Assembly (NCBI RefSeq): GCF_026262505.1
Contig: NC_067204.1
Span: forward strand, 1,054,001-1,118,000
DNA length: 64,000 bases
Direction: 5' to 3'
DNA from: Trichomonas vaginalis G3
Taxonomy: Eukaryota > Parabasalia > Trichomonadida > Trichomonadidae
Shown: positions 27,712 through 37,990 of the stretch, piece after piece
How the letters are laid out: every line of letters starts with the position of its first letter
How positions within the stretch are numbered: the first letter of the stretch is position 1
The notes under the pieces: model-generated
The model's input: the letters and a program-made list of their open reading frames with translations, nothing else
What the model was told of the DNA's origin: nothing
The model's database searches: none
Position numbers and translations under genes: made by a program

Positions 27712-28764
27712 TTATGAATTAATGAATGGAGGTGTGAAGAACCTAATAGAAGATCTAGTGACCATATTAAATCTAGCATCTGGTTTCCCTCTGCATGATG
27801 GAGAAATACATTTCGGAGTAAAAATCAACCGTTTTGGAGAATTGGAAACAGGGGAAGCGTAATTTGGTGTAGGAGATATGGAGTTATGTTTTGTCAGCGA
27901 ATTTTGCTTTGCTGGAACTGATTTGCTACTTGGGAATTTTAATCCTTGAAGAAGTATCTTTTGATCAGAACATTCAAGTTTAGGCTTGAAGAAAGATAAA
28001 TTAAGTATCTGATCAATTGTAAATCTTTTGGAAGGATCAGGTATTAAACATTTTGATACGATTTCAAGAATATAATGATCTGCTATTTCTTCTTTTGAGA
28101 AATTCCCTGTTTCGATCTTTGTCTGAAGAGAAACCGAATCGGTAATTTGGAAAGGATATTTGTTGGTATAAATATTATAAATGGTTACGCCAAGAGCCCA
28201 TATATCTGCAGCAAAAGGGTTATATTTTTTGTTCTTAATCATTTCAGGAGACTGATACATTTTTGATCTTTTTGTTTCTACTTTCAGATCTTCGTTATCT
28301 TCCTCACATATAATTGAATCAAGAAAGTCTCCAATTTTAATCCTTCCAAATTTGTCAATAAAGAATTTTGATGGTTTAATGTGACAATGAGCAAGACTCT
28401 TGTCATGGAAAGACTTAACGGCATAAATGACATCTGTTACGTACTTGTTCAATGTTATATCAACTTTCTTTTCCATTCCTTTCACTTGGCGTTCAAGATC
28501 GAATGGGCAAAATTCCATGAGTAAATAGATGTAATTGTTATACTCATAGTATTTAAAGATGTGAACCATTTTTGGATCATCAATGGAAATAAGTAAATCA
28601 ATCATTTGTTGATCAAATCGTGATTTTGGAATTTTTGTTAAAGCAAAATTGGATTGATACTGTTTCGATGAGACTAGAAATACGGTTGTATCTGTTTTAG
28701 TACCAATTGTATGAAGATATATGATTCCATGTTGTTTCAGGAATGAAATTTCATCGGAGTTCAT
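27712..28764 (-). CDS. Pseudokinase K4, all three catalytic motifs lost
   Basis: The chosen start gives MNSDEISFLKQHG, which lines up with the other family N-termini (350 residues); the longer frame from 28830 adds a hydrophobic stretch not seen in relatives. The Gly loop is GTKTDTT with a single Gly. The ATP Lys is Thr43 (NFALTKI). The catalytic loop is HCHIKPSK (Asp to His128, Asn to Lys133). DFG is DFL (146-148), and APE is SPE. The fold-keeping residues, including IWALGVTIY, remain, and the frame is intact over its full length, so selection seems to have kept a non-catalytic protein. The Ser/Pro-rich tail is about 60 residues longer than in relatives. It runs opposite to K2 and K3. Confidence 0.85.
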   Translation of the reverse strand: MNSDEISFLKQHGIIYLHTIGTKTDTTVFLVSSKQYQSNFALTKIPKSRFDQQMIDLLISIDDPKMVHIFKYYEYNNYIYLLMEFCPFDLERQVKGMEKKVDITLNKYVTDVIYAVKSFHDKSLAHCHIKPSKFFIDKFGRIKIGDFLDSIICEEDNEDLKVETKRSKMYQSPEMIKNKKYNPFAADIWALGVTIYNIYTNKYPFQITDSVSLQTKIETGNFSKEEIADHYILEIVSKCLIPDPSKRFTIDQILNLSFFKPKLECSDQKILLQGLKFPSSKSVPAKQNSLTKHNSISPTPNYASPVSNSPKRLIFTPKCISPSCRGKPDARFNMVTRSSIRFFTPPFINS

Positions 28765-28830
28765 TGAAAAAAAAAGAAACAAAATCGAGAAAATTTGATT
28801 TTTTAAAATCAGCGATATTTTTGTATTCAC

Positions 28831-29547
28831 ATATGGTTCGTTTCATTATTTTGTAGTTAAACCCTTCATTTTTTATCTATGAATTCAATTTTATTTCTAA
28901 TAGATTTACTGTATTGTTATTTGTAGAGTATTAATCAAGTCATTTATGAAACACAAGATTTTAAGATTAATTTAAAATATCTCTATTCAAACTTTCTTAC
29001 CATTTTCAGAATTTTATTTTTCATTAAATCATTTTAATTTATTTTAAGCATTAATAATGATATAATTGTAAAAAATCAGAATCTAAATTCAATTTTTTCT
29101 TAGAGGTGATATAAACTTATTCAAAATTCTAACGAATCAAAAATAACAATCATCTCATTTGTTTAATAAATCTTCACGTGCTATTAATGTTTTTTCATAA
29201 AAAAATACTATTGTACGAAAATAACTTTATAAATTCGATTAAATTACATATAGTGAGTTATCTAAAAAACATTTAGTGATTAAAAATTAGTTTTGGGTCA
29301 AATCGTAAATTAGAATCTTGTATTTTATCCTATTGAAAGCTGAAATGGCATGTATATTCTCTTCTCTTAGTGAAGGTTTAAAATTTGTGATTGTTTACCA
29401 AATAAACAATTTAAAATGAAAATCTATTCATCATTTTGTTATTAAGATCATCGATCATTATTTACTTGTGCATAAGGCCTCTAGCATTCAAGATTCTTGT
29501 CCCAAAAATAATTATGGAATGACACCTTTTTATATTTGAGAAAAATA
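28831..29547. other. Intergenic, no gene seen
   Basis: AT-rich divergent spacer between K4 and the tetraspanin-like gene. Nothing recognised. Confidence 0.5.
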
Positions 29548-30156
29548 ATGAAAGGAAAAAGAATTTTGTTTTTAACTACATTATTTTCTATAGGTCTTCT
29601 TAATGTTGCCCTTTACAACGAACAAAAGTATATAATCCTTACGGCAATAGCATATACAAAATATAGCAGTAAATCTTTTCTACATGCATTAATTATTTTT
29701 AGCGCTTTACTTTACGCAACATCATTTCTTGTATTTGCTCTAAAAACACAATACATTCGATTTTGCCTAATTGGAAACTATGTGTTTTTATTACTTGTTC
29801 AAATTCTCGCAATTATTTACGGATTTCTTTCAATTTCTTCCTCAATCAATAAACTAGAAAATGCGTGGGGAAATCTTAATGCTGATCCATCTTTAATCTT
29901 TATAGAGCGTGCGCTTTTGTGTTGTGGATATAACGACACGTTACAAGCTGCAGGAAACTATTGTAAATATCCCATCACATGTGGAAACTACTTCATGAAA
30001 GATAAGCAATACAGGCAGCTTAGATTTATTTCATATGTTTTCGTTTCATTAGTTTTCCAACTCTTCCACGCTTACGAAATATTTGTCGTAAAAGACATCG
30101 ATTTTCATGAAAAGAATATAGGAGATCTTGCAGAATTAAATGATCATCAAATATAA
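29548..30156 (+). CDS. Tetraspanin-like membrane protein
   Basis: 202 residues from the first ATG (MKGKRILFL). Four hydrophobic segments lie at about 5-27, 45-68, 76-97 and 165-185. A loop between helices 3 and 4 carries the tetraspanin hallmark CCG (ALLCCGYN) followed by two more Cys (YCKYPITC). The length and the short cytoplasmic tail fit small trichomonad tetraspanins, which sit at the plasma membrane and have been tied to adherence and vesicles. The large loop is short, so the protein is on the small side for the family. Confidence 0.75.
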   Translation: MKGKRILFLTTLFSIGLLNVALYNEQKYIILTAIAYTKYSSKSFLHALIIFSALLYATSFLVFALKTQYIRFCLIGNYVFLLLVQILAIIYGFLSISSSINKLENAWGNLNADPSLIFIERALLCCGYNDTLQAAGNYCKYPITCGNYFMKDKQYRQLRFISYVFVSLVFQLFHAYEIFVVKDIDFHEKNIGDLAELNDHQI

Positions 30157-31564
30157 AGCGGAACTTTTTTTATTTTGATATCGTCAATGGATATGATTTG
30201 TTTAATCTTAGTAGGTGTTATTGTAAAGTTGATTGATAATTGTTTTATAACATTTTATTTTTTGATCCCAAGAATAATAAGACTTTGTATTTGTTTTTAT
30301 TTGCAATTTAAATTAACCTGATTGATGTTAATATAATTTAAGTGAAATAAAATTTCAAAAATAAATAAGTTCAATAGAGATGAAATCACCAAGCTTAATC
30401 AAGTAAGATAAAAGTGTAAATAAAATATCCTAAATTAATTGGCGAAAAACGTGAGAATGAAAAATGCGAAAGAATAAATTCTTATGTTTGGTTGAAAATG
30501 TTTTGTGTATATATCTTTATAATGTCATCATTGTATATTTATACCATTAAATTAAAATGATCGACATGTAGAAATTTTGGAGAAATTAAAAATTTGAGAA
30601 GTGGTATCATATAAAATTGTTGAATTATGTATTATCACTAATGGATTTAAAAAGAGATTTAATGATAAAATAATATAAAAAAATTGATAAAATTCAATTA
30701 GCGAAATTCACAATTAAATTTACGTCAGATTCAAAATTGAAATAAAAAGGCTTGATTGAATATCAAGTTTTTAGATAAATAAATCATCTTTAATTAGATC
30801 AATGAACATTTTGAGTGGAAGATAAAAAATTATTTACAAATGTGAAGAAGAAAATGTTTCACATCTCATTGTCTGAGTTGAGTTATAAATGATAAATGAT
30901 AATGAGAACATCTGTAATAAATAGCTCAAATTTTGAATGATGATATCAAAATAATATTTTATTATTATAACCATACAATTTGATGCATTCTTACTAAACC
31001 AAAATAAAATCATTTTATATATTTGATAGGATCTCAAAATTTTGCGGGTAATTATTTTATGTTTATCTAATATTAACTACTTAAACAAAATAATTTTTAG
31101 ATATAAAAAATGTAAACTTATCATTATAAATTTGAAATCAATTATAATCGTAAGACAATAAATATATATTGAATATGTATTATCTGTAAATATAACTTTT
31201 TTTTAATCCAACAAATTAATGTATTAAATATAAAGGTTTAGAGCAACCTCTATTTATTATATTTAATCTTTATTCAATTAAGATTTTATTTATTTAAATT
31301 TGCGTCATAAGGCAATTTTCAAATATGTTAATTTGTTAATTGTGAACACTTTATCTCCGCTAAATTATTTCTTTTGAATGCTATTCAATTTGTCTCAAAA
31401 AAACTAATTTGTCACAAATATTGAGATTCAGCATCTATCGTGTAAATTCATTTTTCTATTTTATCATAGAAATTGATATGTGTGCATATTTATATGACAT
31501 ATTTCAACATAAGATTTTAAAATTCATTCAATTTTTATTGAATAGTTTACGAAATTTGACAATA
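30157..31564. other. Intergenic, no gene seen
   Basis: 1.4 kb of very AT-rich sequence. Frames are short and without family features. No element ends noticed. Confidence 0.5.
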
Positions 31565-31572
31565 TCATTTTT
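31565..31572 (+). promoter_or_regulatory. Initiator-like TCATTTTT
   Basis: Four bases before the ATG at 31576; fits the trichomonad initiator. Confidence 0.45.
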
Positions 31573-31575
31573 ATA

Positions 31576-32631
31576 ATGTATAATACTAAAAGTCAATCGT
31601 TGCCCAATATAATAAAATTCCAACCCGTTATATATTGCAAAAGCCAGCAGAAACGTCTTACTCAAGTGGATGAATATCTTTTACTTAAGCAAATCGGGAA
31701 TGGTTTCTCTTCTAAGATATATTTAAGTCTTAACACAAAAACAGGCCGGTACTATGCTGTTAAAAAGTTCAAATCTCTGGGCCTTCGTACCTGCGCTAGT
31801 CCATACGAACAATTTGAGCGTGAAGTCCGGAATCTTGCCAAGTTCCACCACGAGAACATTTTATCCATTCATGAAGCAATTTACTGCCAAGAAAATGGAT
31901 CTGCATATATTGTTCTTGAATGGGCTAATTGTGGATCGTTAGATCAGTTCTGTGTTCCGGAAAAGATTCTTACTTTAGATCAAATCGCTACAGTCTTCAA
32001 GCAAGTAATTATTGGCCTAATACATCTTCATGAGCATGGTTTTGCTCACAAAGACATTAAACCTGCAAACATTTTATTATTTTCTGATGGAACAGCCAAG
32101 ATCAGTGACTTTGGTATCGGCCATTCCTTCCAGAGTGCAGAATGTGTTCTTGGTACACCAGCTTATCAAGCTCCTGAAGTTTTTGCAGATTCTGACTATA
32201 GCGATGATGATTCCTATGATGTTCCAATTGACCCAGTGAAAGAATATGTCTGGTCTCTTGGGGTTTCCATTTACCAAGCCTGCTTTGGACAGCTTCCTTT
32301 TTGCGGGGCAAACGAATACGAAATTGCCAGATCAGCCTTAGAAAGTTACATACAATACGATTCATCAGTACCTGAAGATTTAGTCGATTTACTTCAAGGA
32401 ATGATGAATATAAACCCAACAGAAAGATTCAACATGGAACAGATCTTAAACCATAGATTTTTCCTTCGTGCAAAATCCAAGAAGGACCTCAAGTTCCCAG
32501 TAATCAAAGCTCCTCAACTCAAGCCAAATACGCAGATTCGTAAGATAGAAGCGCAGAAAATTAATCCTTATGAGGAAGAAGTGTTCAAGTTTTTTCTCAC
32601 CTTTCCCTTCTGGGCTCATTTTGCCTCCTAG
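31576..32631 (+). CDS. CAMKK/LKB1-like Ser/Thr kinase K5
   Basis: 351 residues, from a different kinase group than the other kinases here. It has a ~35-residue N-terminal extension, Gly loop IGNGFSS, ATP Lys in YYAVKKF, a helix C Glu in EQFEREV, HKDIKPAN, DFG in ISDFGIG and APE in YQAPEVF. An acidic insert (DSDYSDDDSYD) follows APE. The hinge LEWANCGSLDQF and the GTPAYQAPE pattern resemble CaMKK/Elm/LKB1-type kinases that act on SNF1/AMPK-like kinases. All catalytic residues are present, so it is likely active. The gene ends ~120 bp before a 1.0-kb transposon copy. Confidence 0.85.
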   Translation: MYNTKSQSLPNIIKFQPVIYCKSQQKRLTQVDEYLLLKQIGNGFSSKIYLSLNTKTGRYYAVKKFKSLGLRTCASPYEQFEREVRNLAKFHHENILSIHEAIYCQENGSAYIVLEWANCGSLDQFCVPEKILTLDQIATVFKQVIIGLIHLHEHGFAHKDIKPANILLFSDGTAKISDFGIGHSFQSAECVLGTPAYQAPEVFADSDYSDDDSYDVPIDPVKEYVWSLGVSIYQACFGQLPFCGANEYEIARSALESYIQYDSSVPEDLVDLLQGMMNINPTERFNMEQILNHRFFLRAKSKKDLKFPVIKAPQLKPNTQIRKIEAQKINPYEEEVFKFFLTFPFWAHFAS

Positions 32632-32754
32632 AGCCCTTTCGCGGATGTAATATCAGGTCATTTTTGGTGACCTCATTTCTTTAGTTGTTATCAAAAATTT
32701 CGTTGTAAACTGTTTGATAGTATTATTTTAATTAATCATTTATTTTTAATTATA

Positions 32755-33752
32755 CATGGCACGATGGGCGCTACTTTTTTGGCGCCAGCGGCGCCGCCCG
32801 CGCCTCCGGTGGCTCCCACTGGTGGGGAGGAGATGATAGAAAAAGATATAAATTTTACTAAAAAAATTGAATTTTGGAAATTCTTTTGATTTTTTTGAAT
32901 GATTTACGAAGAGATTGAACACATTTTGTACTATGAAATATCGTTATTAATAAATTTACTTCTTAAACATCTATTAAAATCGCAATTTTGAATATTTTTA
33001 TGATTTTTTTTGACCCGATCACTTGCGCCCGCGCCCACTGGGAGGGGCGCTTGTAAAGTATTCAAAAATCAATGTAAACATTTCAATTTTTGCTCCCACC
33101 TCCCATTGGGAGGGGGGCATATATCTTGTAGCGTTCAAGTTCAAGTGATGAAAGTGCATAAGAAAGCTCCTTAATCATACCGATAGAAACAGCATTAGGG
33201 GCGCCAAATGGCGCTCGGTGATGTTTCCCATAAAAGCTTAATTTCAGGTATCCATAATCATAACCTGTCAGACGCAATAATTCATTAGCACACAATCATC
33301 GTTTCTCAATCAAGAAACGAAACGCATGATTGATTATGCTGGCCATTAAATTTTCATATCAAATAATTTACTACTTCAAGAAAAATTAAAGACTATCATC
33401 AACCAAAGCTTAAAATTCTCAGTGTTTACAACTCTCATACTTCGAATATGCATATTTCCAAAATAGCATGAAAATTTTTTTCATTTGAGCTCATTTTCTT
33501 TTGTTCTATTAACTAATACATGCAGTACAAGCTTGTTATACGTATACTTAATAAGTAAGGTCTTAAGGAAATAATAAAAAAGAATTTTGCTATTAATTAT
33601 ATTAAACAATATTTATTTGTAATTTCGTGATAATTATATTTCTTATTACAAAGTAAAGGTATTTGATATAATGTTTGCCTTACAAAAATGTTTCCTTTGT
33701 CTTGCCACCATAGGTATTCTATTTTGTCACTTTTTGCGCCCGCCGTGCCATG
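32755..33752. mobile_element. 1.0-kb CATGGCACG element, copy 2
   Basis: 998 bp and nearly identical to the copy at 14887-15886, with a few substitutions and small length changes. The left flank is TA; the right end reads CCATGGATA, so the flanking TA is altered. The conserved inner frame is shortened here (33083-33295). Confidence 0.8.
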
Positions 33753-34288
33753 GATATTTTGAATAATTTATGATGAGTTATGGATCTTGGAAAAGGTACA
33801 TTCACTATTTTTGACAAAATTTTAAATTTTCATGGGGTTGTAATTCTTATAATAACTAGATGAATAAGGAATGAATCCCAGTATAATGTGCATCATTATA
33901 TTAAACACTATATGTAAGGCTAATGATTCTATTAACACTTATGAAGATCTATAGTATTTGAGCAGATAAATTTGATAATTTCCAAAACTCTTATATTTCA
34001 AAATTAAAGTGTGCGAATGCATTTAAATGAGAGCAAAAAGAGATTGATGCTGTTAAAACTAGGTGTTAATTTGCAATTATTTCGCATCACAAGAACTACC
34101 CAGTAAATTCGGCTATCTTTCTTTGCAATTATTCTCCATTATACATATAATATAAGAGTAGGTGACAAAAGTGCATACTCTTAAATTAACCTTAAATGTT
34201 GATTTTTCGATATTTTCGGTATTAACCTTATTGTAAATTTTTCCGGTGATAAATTTATCACACTGAGGTTATTTTTCCGGTGAGATTT
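33753..34288. other. Spacer between two elements
   Basis: No gene seen. Short direct words (TTTTTCCGGTGA appears twice near 34230-34285) precede the foldback end. Confidence 0.4.
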
Positions 34289-35432
34289 TGTTGTAAACAG
34301 AAATTCATCAAAAGTGACACCTCAGAAAAGCTAAAATATTGAATTTTTGGAACTTTTGATAGAGCACGTTTTTAAATATTAATTAAAGTAAATGTATATT
34401 TTGTAAAGATTCTTTTTAATAAAAAAAATAAAATTTTGAAGAAGAACACAAAATCTTCTGAAAAATAATATCACATAAACTCATATTATTTTCTAATATA
34501 TAACTATTTTATATAAAAATCAAATTCAATGATCTTAAAAGCGAAGGATAAACCTCAAAATTTACGAATATAATGAGTGGGAATATAATGCTTATCTATC
34601 ATAAAACCATATGAAATATCATTTTTTGCTTTACGCCTAATTTTTGACGACAATTAGCAAAAAATGTTAAATGTTAACACTCAGTCCATTTGAATATGAA
34701 AAATAAAATTGACTTTGATTAAATGTTTTTATTTATCATGCAATTCTTCTTGCGACCAAAGATTTGAATAAAAGTTCAAAAAATAAGATAGCTTAAAAAG
34801 TAATATACGGTAGTGTTTACTAATAGATGAATAGTATATAAATTCTATTAAAATGGATTTGATCCAAAAAAATATAAAACCAAAAATAATTGTTATAATT
34901 TAAATGAAGAAGTAATTTAAAACGATTTTATTTATGATCAAATTTTATATATTTTTTTGGATCAAATCCATTTTAATAGAATTTATATACTATTCATCTA
35001 TTAGTAAACACTACCGTATATTATTTTTTAAGCTATCTTATTTTTGAACTTTTATTCAAATCTTTGGTCGCAAGAAGAATTGCATGATAAATAAAAACAT
35101 TTAATCAAAGTCAATTTTATTTTTCATATTCAAATGGACTGAGTGTTAACATTTAACATTTTTTGCTAATTGTCGTCAAAAATTAGGCGTAAAGCAAAAA
35201 ATGATATTTCATATGGTTTTATGATAGATAAGCATTATATTCCCACTCATTATATTCGTAAATTTTGAGGTTTATCCTTCGCTTTTAAGATCATTGAATT
35301 TGATTTTTATATAAAATAGTTATATATTAGAAAATAATATGAGTTTATGTGATATTATTTTTCAGAAGATTTCATTCTATATGCCTATGAAAAGTACTCT
35401 CAAAACTAACTTTTCCTAATTATAATTAAATC
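34289..35432. mobile_element. Foldback element, copy B, cut by Maverick insertion
   Basis: It has the alpha end on the left, as in copy A, and a truncated beta end on the right. The match stops at ATTAAATC, where an A run and the Maverick terminus begin. The ~77-bp centre (about 34874-34950) is in the opposite orientation to that of copy A although both outer ends keep the same order. Confidence 0.85.
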
Positions 35433-35450
35433 AAAAAAAAAAAAAAAAAA
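35433..35450. repeat. A18 run at Maverick end
   Basis: Lies between the broken foldback arm and GGTAGTGGGG of the Maverick terminus; counterpart of the T36 run at 6604. Confidence 0.85.
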
Positions 35451-35620
35451 GGTAGTGGGGCTTCCAGGCGCGTTGCGCCCTCTAGCCCTGAAGATGTTTA
35501 GTATAAATGAAGTTCTTATATACGGGTCTTCCAGGAGCTTTTCACAAATTATATATGTTTTCATGTTTTGTCACTTTTCTGTCACTTTTCAGGAAAAAAC
35601 ATTTTTATTATTATATATAA

Positions 35621-36439
35621 ATGAATTTTACAAAACCACCGTTACCCTTCTTTGGAAATAAGAGTAGATGTAAAGATATTCTATTGAGAGAACTTAAGAA
35701 ACTACCGAATGGTCTAACATTTGTAGATTTGTTCGGTGGAAGTTTCTATATGTCCCATTTGTGCCATACCGTATTCCCAGACTCAAAGATTATATGCAAT
35801 GACTTCGACAACTATATGAACCGTCTCAAACATATACCAGACACTAACAAAATATTGAAAGAGTTAAAAGAAAAGATACCTATAGGTAAGATGGAAAGTA
35901 TACCATTAGATAAGAAAAATATTGTGAGAGAGGTTTTGAAAAAAGCAGAATATATAGACTGGGATAGTATATCTGCTAGACTATTATATAGTGGTTCTAT
36001 AAGAGTTCATGACATTGAAACACTTATGTCAAAAGTTTTATATCTTAACTATACAAAGGTTTTCAAAAAGAACATAGAAAAATATATTGAGGGTATAGAG
36101 TTTGTGAGATGTCGTTGGACAGAGTTGTATGAAAAATATAAAGACAAGGAAAATGTTTTCTTTATAGTGGACCCGCCGTTCTATAACACATGGGATTTTC
36201 AATACCAAGTAGACTGGACTTTGAGAGACTCTTTAGAAACTTTAGACGTTTTACATAACCATCCATGCTTTTACTTTACATCCGATAAAAGTGGTTTGGA
36301 AACCGTTATGAGATGGTTAGAGGACATACATGACTATGAGTTTATATATGACAAGATAGAATATGAGAGAGGTCCTATAAACCGGAGAAAGTGTCATAAC
36401 AAAGAAATTTTATTGGTAAGTAAATGTGGTTTGAAATAG
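35621..36439 (+). CDS. D12-class DNA N6-adenine methyltransferase of Maverick copy 2
   Basis: 272 residues, starting MNFTKPPLPFFGNKSR. Visible are the FxGNK motif (about 10-15), the AdoMet-binding FVDLFGGSF (about 35-43), an acidic NDFDN turn (about 59-63) and the catalytic DPPFYNT (about 188-194). The order FxGxK, DxFxG, DPPY is that of Dam-type enzymes, which methylate the N6 of adenine. It is the gene next to the terminal repeat and could mark element DNA or alter host 6mA. Trichomonas DNA is known to carry abundant 6mA. The frame looks whole. Confidence 0.88.
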   Translation: MNFTKPPLPFFGNKSRCKDILLRELKKLPNGLTFVDLFGGSFYMSHLCHTVFPDSKIICNDFDNYMNRLKHIPDTNKILKELKEKIPIGKMESIPLDKKNIVREVLKKAEYIDWDSISARLLYSGSIRVHDIETLMSKVLYLNYTKVFKKNIEKYIEGIEFVRCRWTELYEKYKDKENVFFIVDPPFYNTWDFQYQVDWTLRDSLETLDVLHNHPCFYFTSDKSGLETVMRWLEDIHDYEFIYDKIEYERGPINRRKCHNKEILLVSKCGLK

Positions 36440-36555
36440 GACTACTTGTTTTAGGTTTTTTCCATTGTGTCATTTACTTATTTGACGTGGCAGAAAGATA
36501 TAGAGAATATGAAGATGAACCAATGCCTGCAAATGTTCAGCATATGTACTCGTAA
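36424..36555 (+). CDS. 43-residue Maverick membrane peptide, copy 2
   Basis: The ATG lies inside the last codons of the methyltransferase gene, 13 bases before its stop ends. One N-terminal hydrophobic helix and an acidic tail. It differs from the copy at 5496-5627 by a single residue seen in the tail (MPAN versus MSAN). Confidence 0.6.
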   Translation: MWFEIGLLVLGFFHCVIYLFDVAERYREYEDEPMPANVQHMYS

Positions 36556-36578
36556 GAGATATTTTTATCTAATATTAA

Positions 36579-36941
36579 ATGGACGCACAGAACTTAGCGA
36601 ATGCACAGCAACCTGGACAACCAAACCCAGAGAATATTCCAAATGAAGTTAGAATACAAACTGCAATGGCAAACTATGGTCAAGTGCCAACAGATGTACA
36701 AATGCAAACTGCCATGTCAAATGACGCTGCGTTAGGTTTGCCACCATGGTATGCAAATATGAGATGGAAAGAGTTTTATACAAACCCTGAAGTGGGATAT
36801 AAACAACTCTATGCAGATGACGCGAACACAGGAGTTGACCCGGAATATGTTTTCTACCAGAGGAGAAATAGAATGTATGAGCTCCAGTTAAAGAATGCAA
36901 TGGAACTCAACAGGAAACGTAAGAGACTAGGCGGACATTAG
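36579..36941 (+). CDS. 120-residue Maverick protein, copy 2
   Basis: Identical at the protein level to 5110-5472. The leader TTTTTATCTAATATTAA precedes the ATG; TCTA in AT-rich sequence again. Gln/Asn-rich with a basic C-terminus. Function unknown. Confidence 0.75.
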   Translation: MDAQNLANAQQPGQPNPENIPNEVRIQTAMANYGQVPTDVQMQTAMSNDAALGLPPWYANMRWKEFYTNPEVGYKQLYADDANTGVDPEYVFYQRRNRMYELQLKNAMELNRKRKRLGGH

Positions 36942-36959
36942 ATTTTTACATATAGTAAA

Positions 36960-37202
36960 ATGGGTTTCTTTGGAAGAATAGGAAACTTCTTTCGAAATGT
37001 TGGAAGAGGTATATGGAATGGAATAAAATCTGTCGGAAGAGGAATTTGGAACGGAGTCAAAAATATTGGTAAAAGAGTAGGTCAGTTCGTTGGTATTATA
37101 CCTAAAGACCCTGAACCAGAAGAACAAGCTCCTGTTATACAACAGCCTGAACCTGCACCACAGTCTAGTTGGCAACCAAATCCAACACCTCAACCGTATT
37201 AA
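36960..37202 (+). CDS. 80-residue amphipathic, repeat-bearing capsid-type peptide
   Basis: Begins MGFFGRIGNFFRNVGRGIWN and repeats the unit VGRGIWNG(I/V)K twice, then KNIGKRVGQFVG, giving a cationic amphipathic helix of about 50 residues, followed by a Pro/Gln/Glu-rich tail ending PTPQPY. This composition resembles membrane-active minor capsid proteins (adenovirus pVI type). It sits directly after the 120-residue gene. Confidence 0.6.
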   Translation: MGFFGRIGNFFRNVGRGIWNGIKSVGRGIWNGVKNIGKRVGQFVGIIPKDPEPEEQAPVIQQPEPAPQSSWQPNPTPQPY

Positions 37203-37205
37203 AAA

Positions 37206-37990
37206 TTATATTTTTACCGTTCGATAGTAGTTGTATATGAAACTAAGTTCTAAGTAAAACGCGTGGTATAATGGAATTATTCTCTTTCTTCCATCTGTAG
37301 TAAACCATACTTGAAAGTCTGAAATACTTCCACTCGGCGGTTCATATAGCTTTGTAGGTTTTTCGTAAAAGTCATTTGCCAAGCATAAAAAAGAGTTTTG
37401 TGCACCAGAAAATGAAGCATGAACGATAATAGCATCTGAGTCGAAAACATTTTCATATGTTCCATTAGGGTTTTCGACTTCATAAAAGTTCGGGTGTACT
37501 GGATATGCTGCAGGCTGATTTAACATCCTCAAAAATCTATACCATGCCAAGTTGTTATATTTTGTAGAAATATAAACGTTTTCTCCAAGGTCTTCTATTC
37601 TATTGATTTTAACAGTTGCATTTTTCCTGTCATATATAATATCGAGATGGTACTCTCCTTCGTCAATGTTATACTGGTTTGCATATTCGAGATAGATATC
37701 GTTTATTTTTTCTTGAAAAGCTTGAAGAGTTGTTTCTAAGTTTACAAGCAAATTCACTTGTAAAAGTTTTCCCTGTTCAAATTTCTCATACATACGTTTT
37801 TCTTTGTTATAGTATCGAACTTCAAAACCGACCGTAAATGGGAAACCATGTATGGCTTCTGAAATGAACTTCATTCTACGAAAGCCAATAGCTTTTGTGA
37901 CGGATGGGTCTCTTAACCATCTCAATGGGTAGTCAAAACGATAGCCTTCATGCTTTACGGTCTCTGTCTCAAACTTTTGACCGACATAGG
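37206..37990 (-). CDS. Possible penton/minor capsid gene, truncated at element edge (copy 2)
   Basis: The C-terminal ~70 residues (IIVHASFSGAQNSFLC onward) and the N-proximal LRWLRDPSVTKAIGFRRMKF match the protein at 3995-4843 almost exactly. The middle ~140 residues are far more different, although pattern words such as the final MLNQ are kept. The first part of the gene is missing where the element ends. Confidence 0.6.

Larger units (their letters stand above)
35451..37990. mobile_element. Maverick/Polinton copy 2, terminal 2.5 kb only
   Basis: The same terminal sequence and gene order as copy 1, in the opposite orientation: methyltransferase, 43-residue peptide, 120-residue protein, amphipathic peptide, then the 3' part of the possible penton gene on the other strand. 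Homology ends near 37990 (GTCGGTCAAAAG on the minus strand), after which unrelated sequence follows. The visible genes look whole except the last, which the element's end truncates. It is inserted in foldback copy B and is therefore younger than that copy. Confidence 0.88.
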
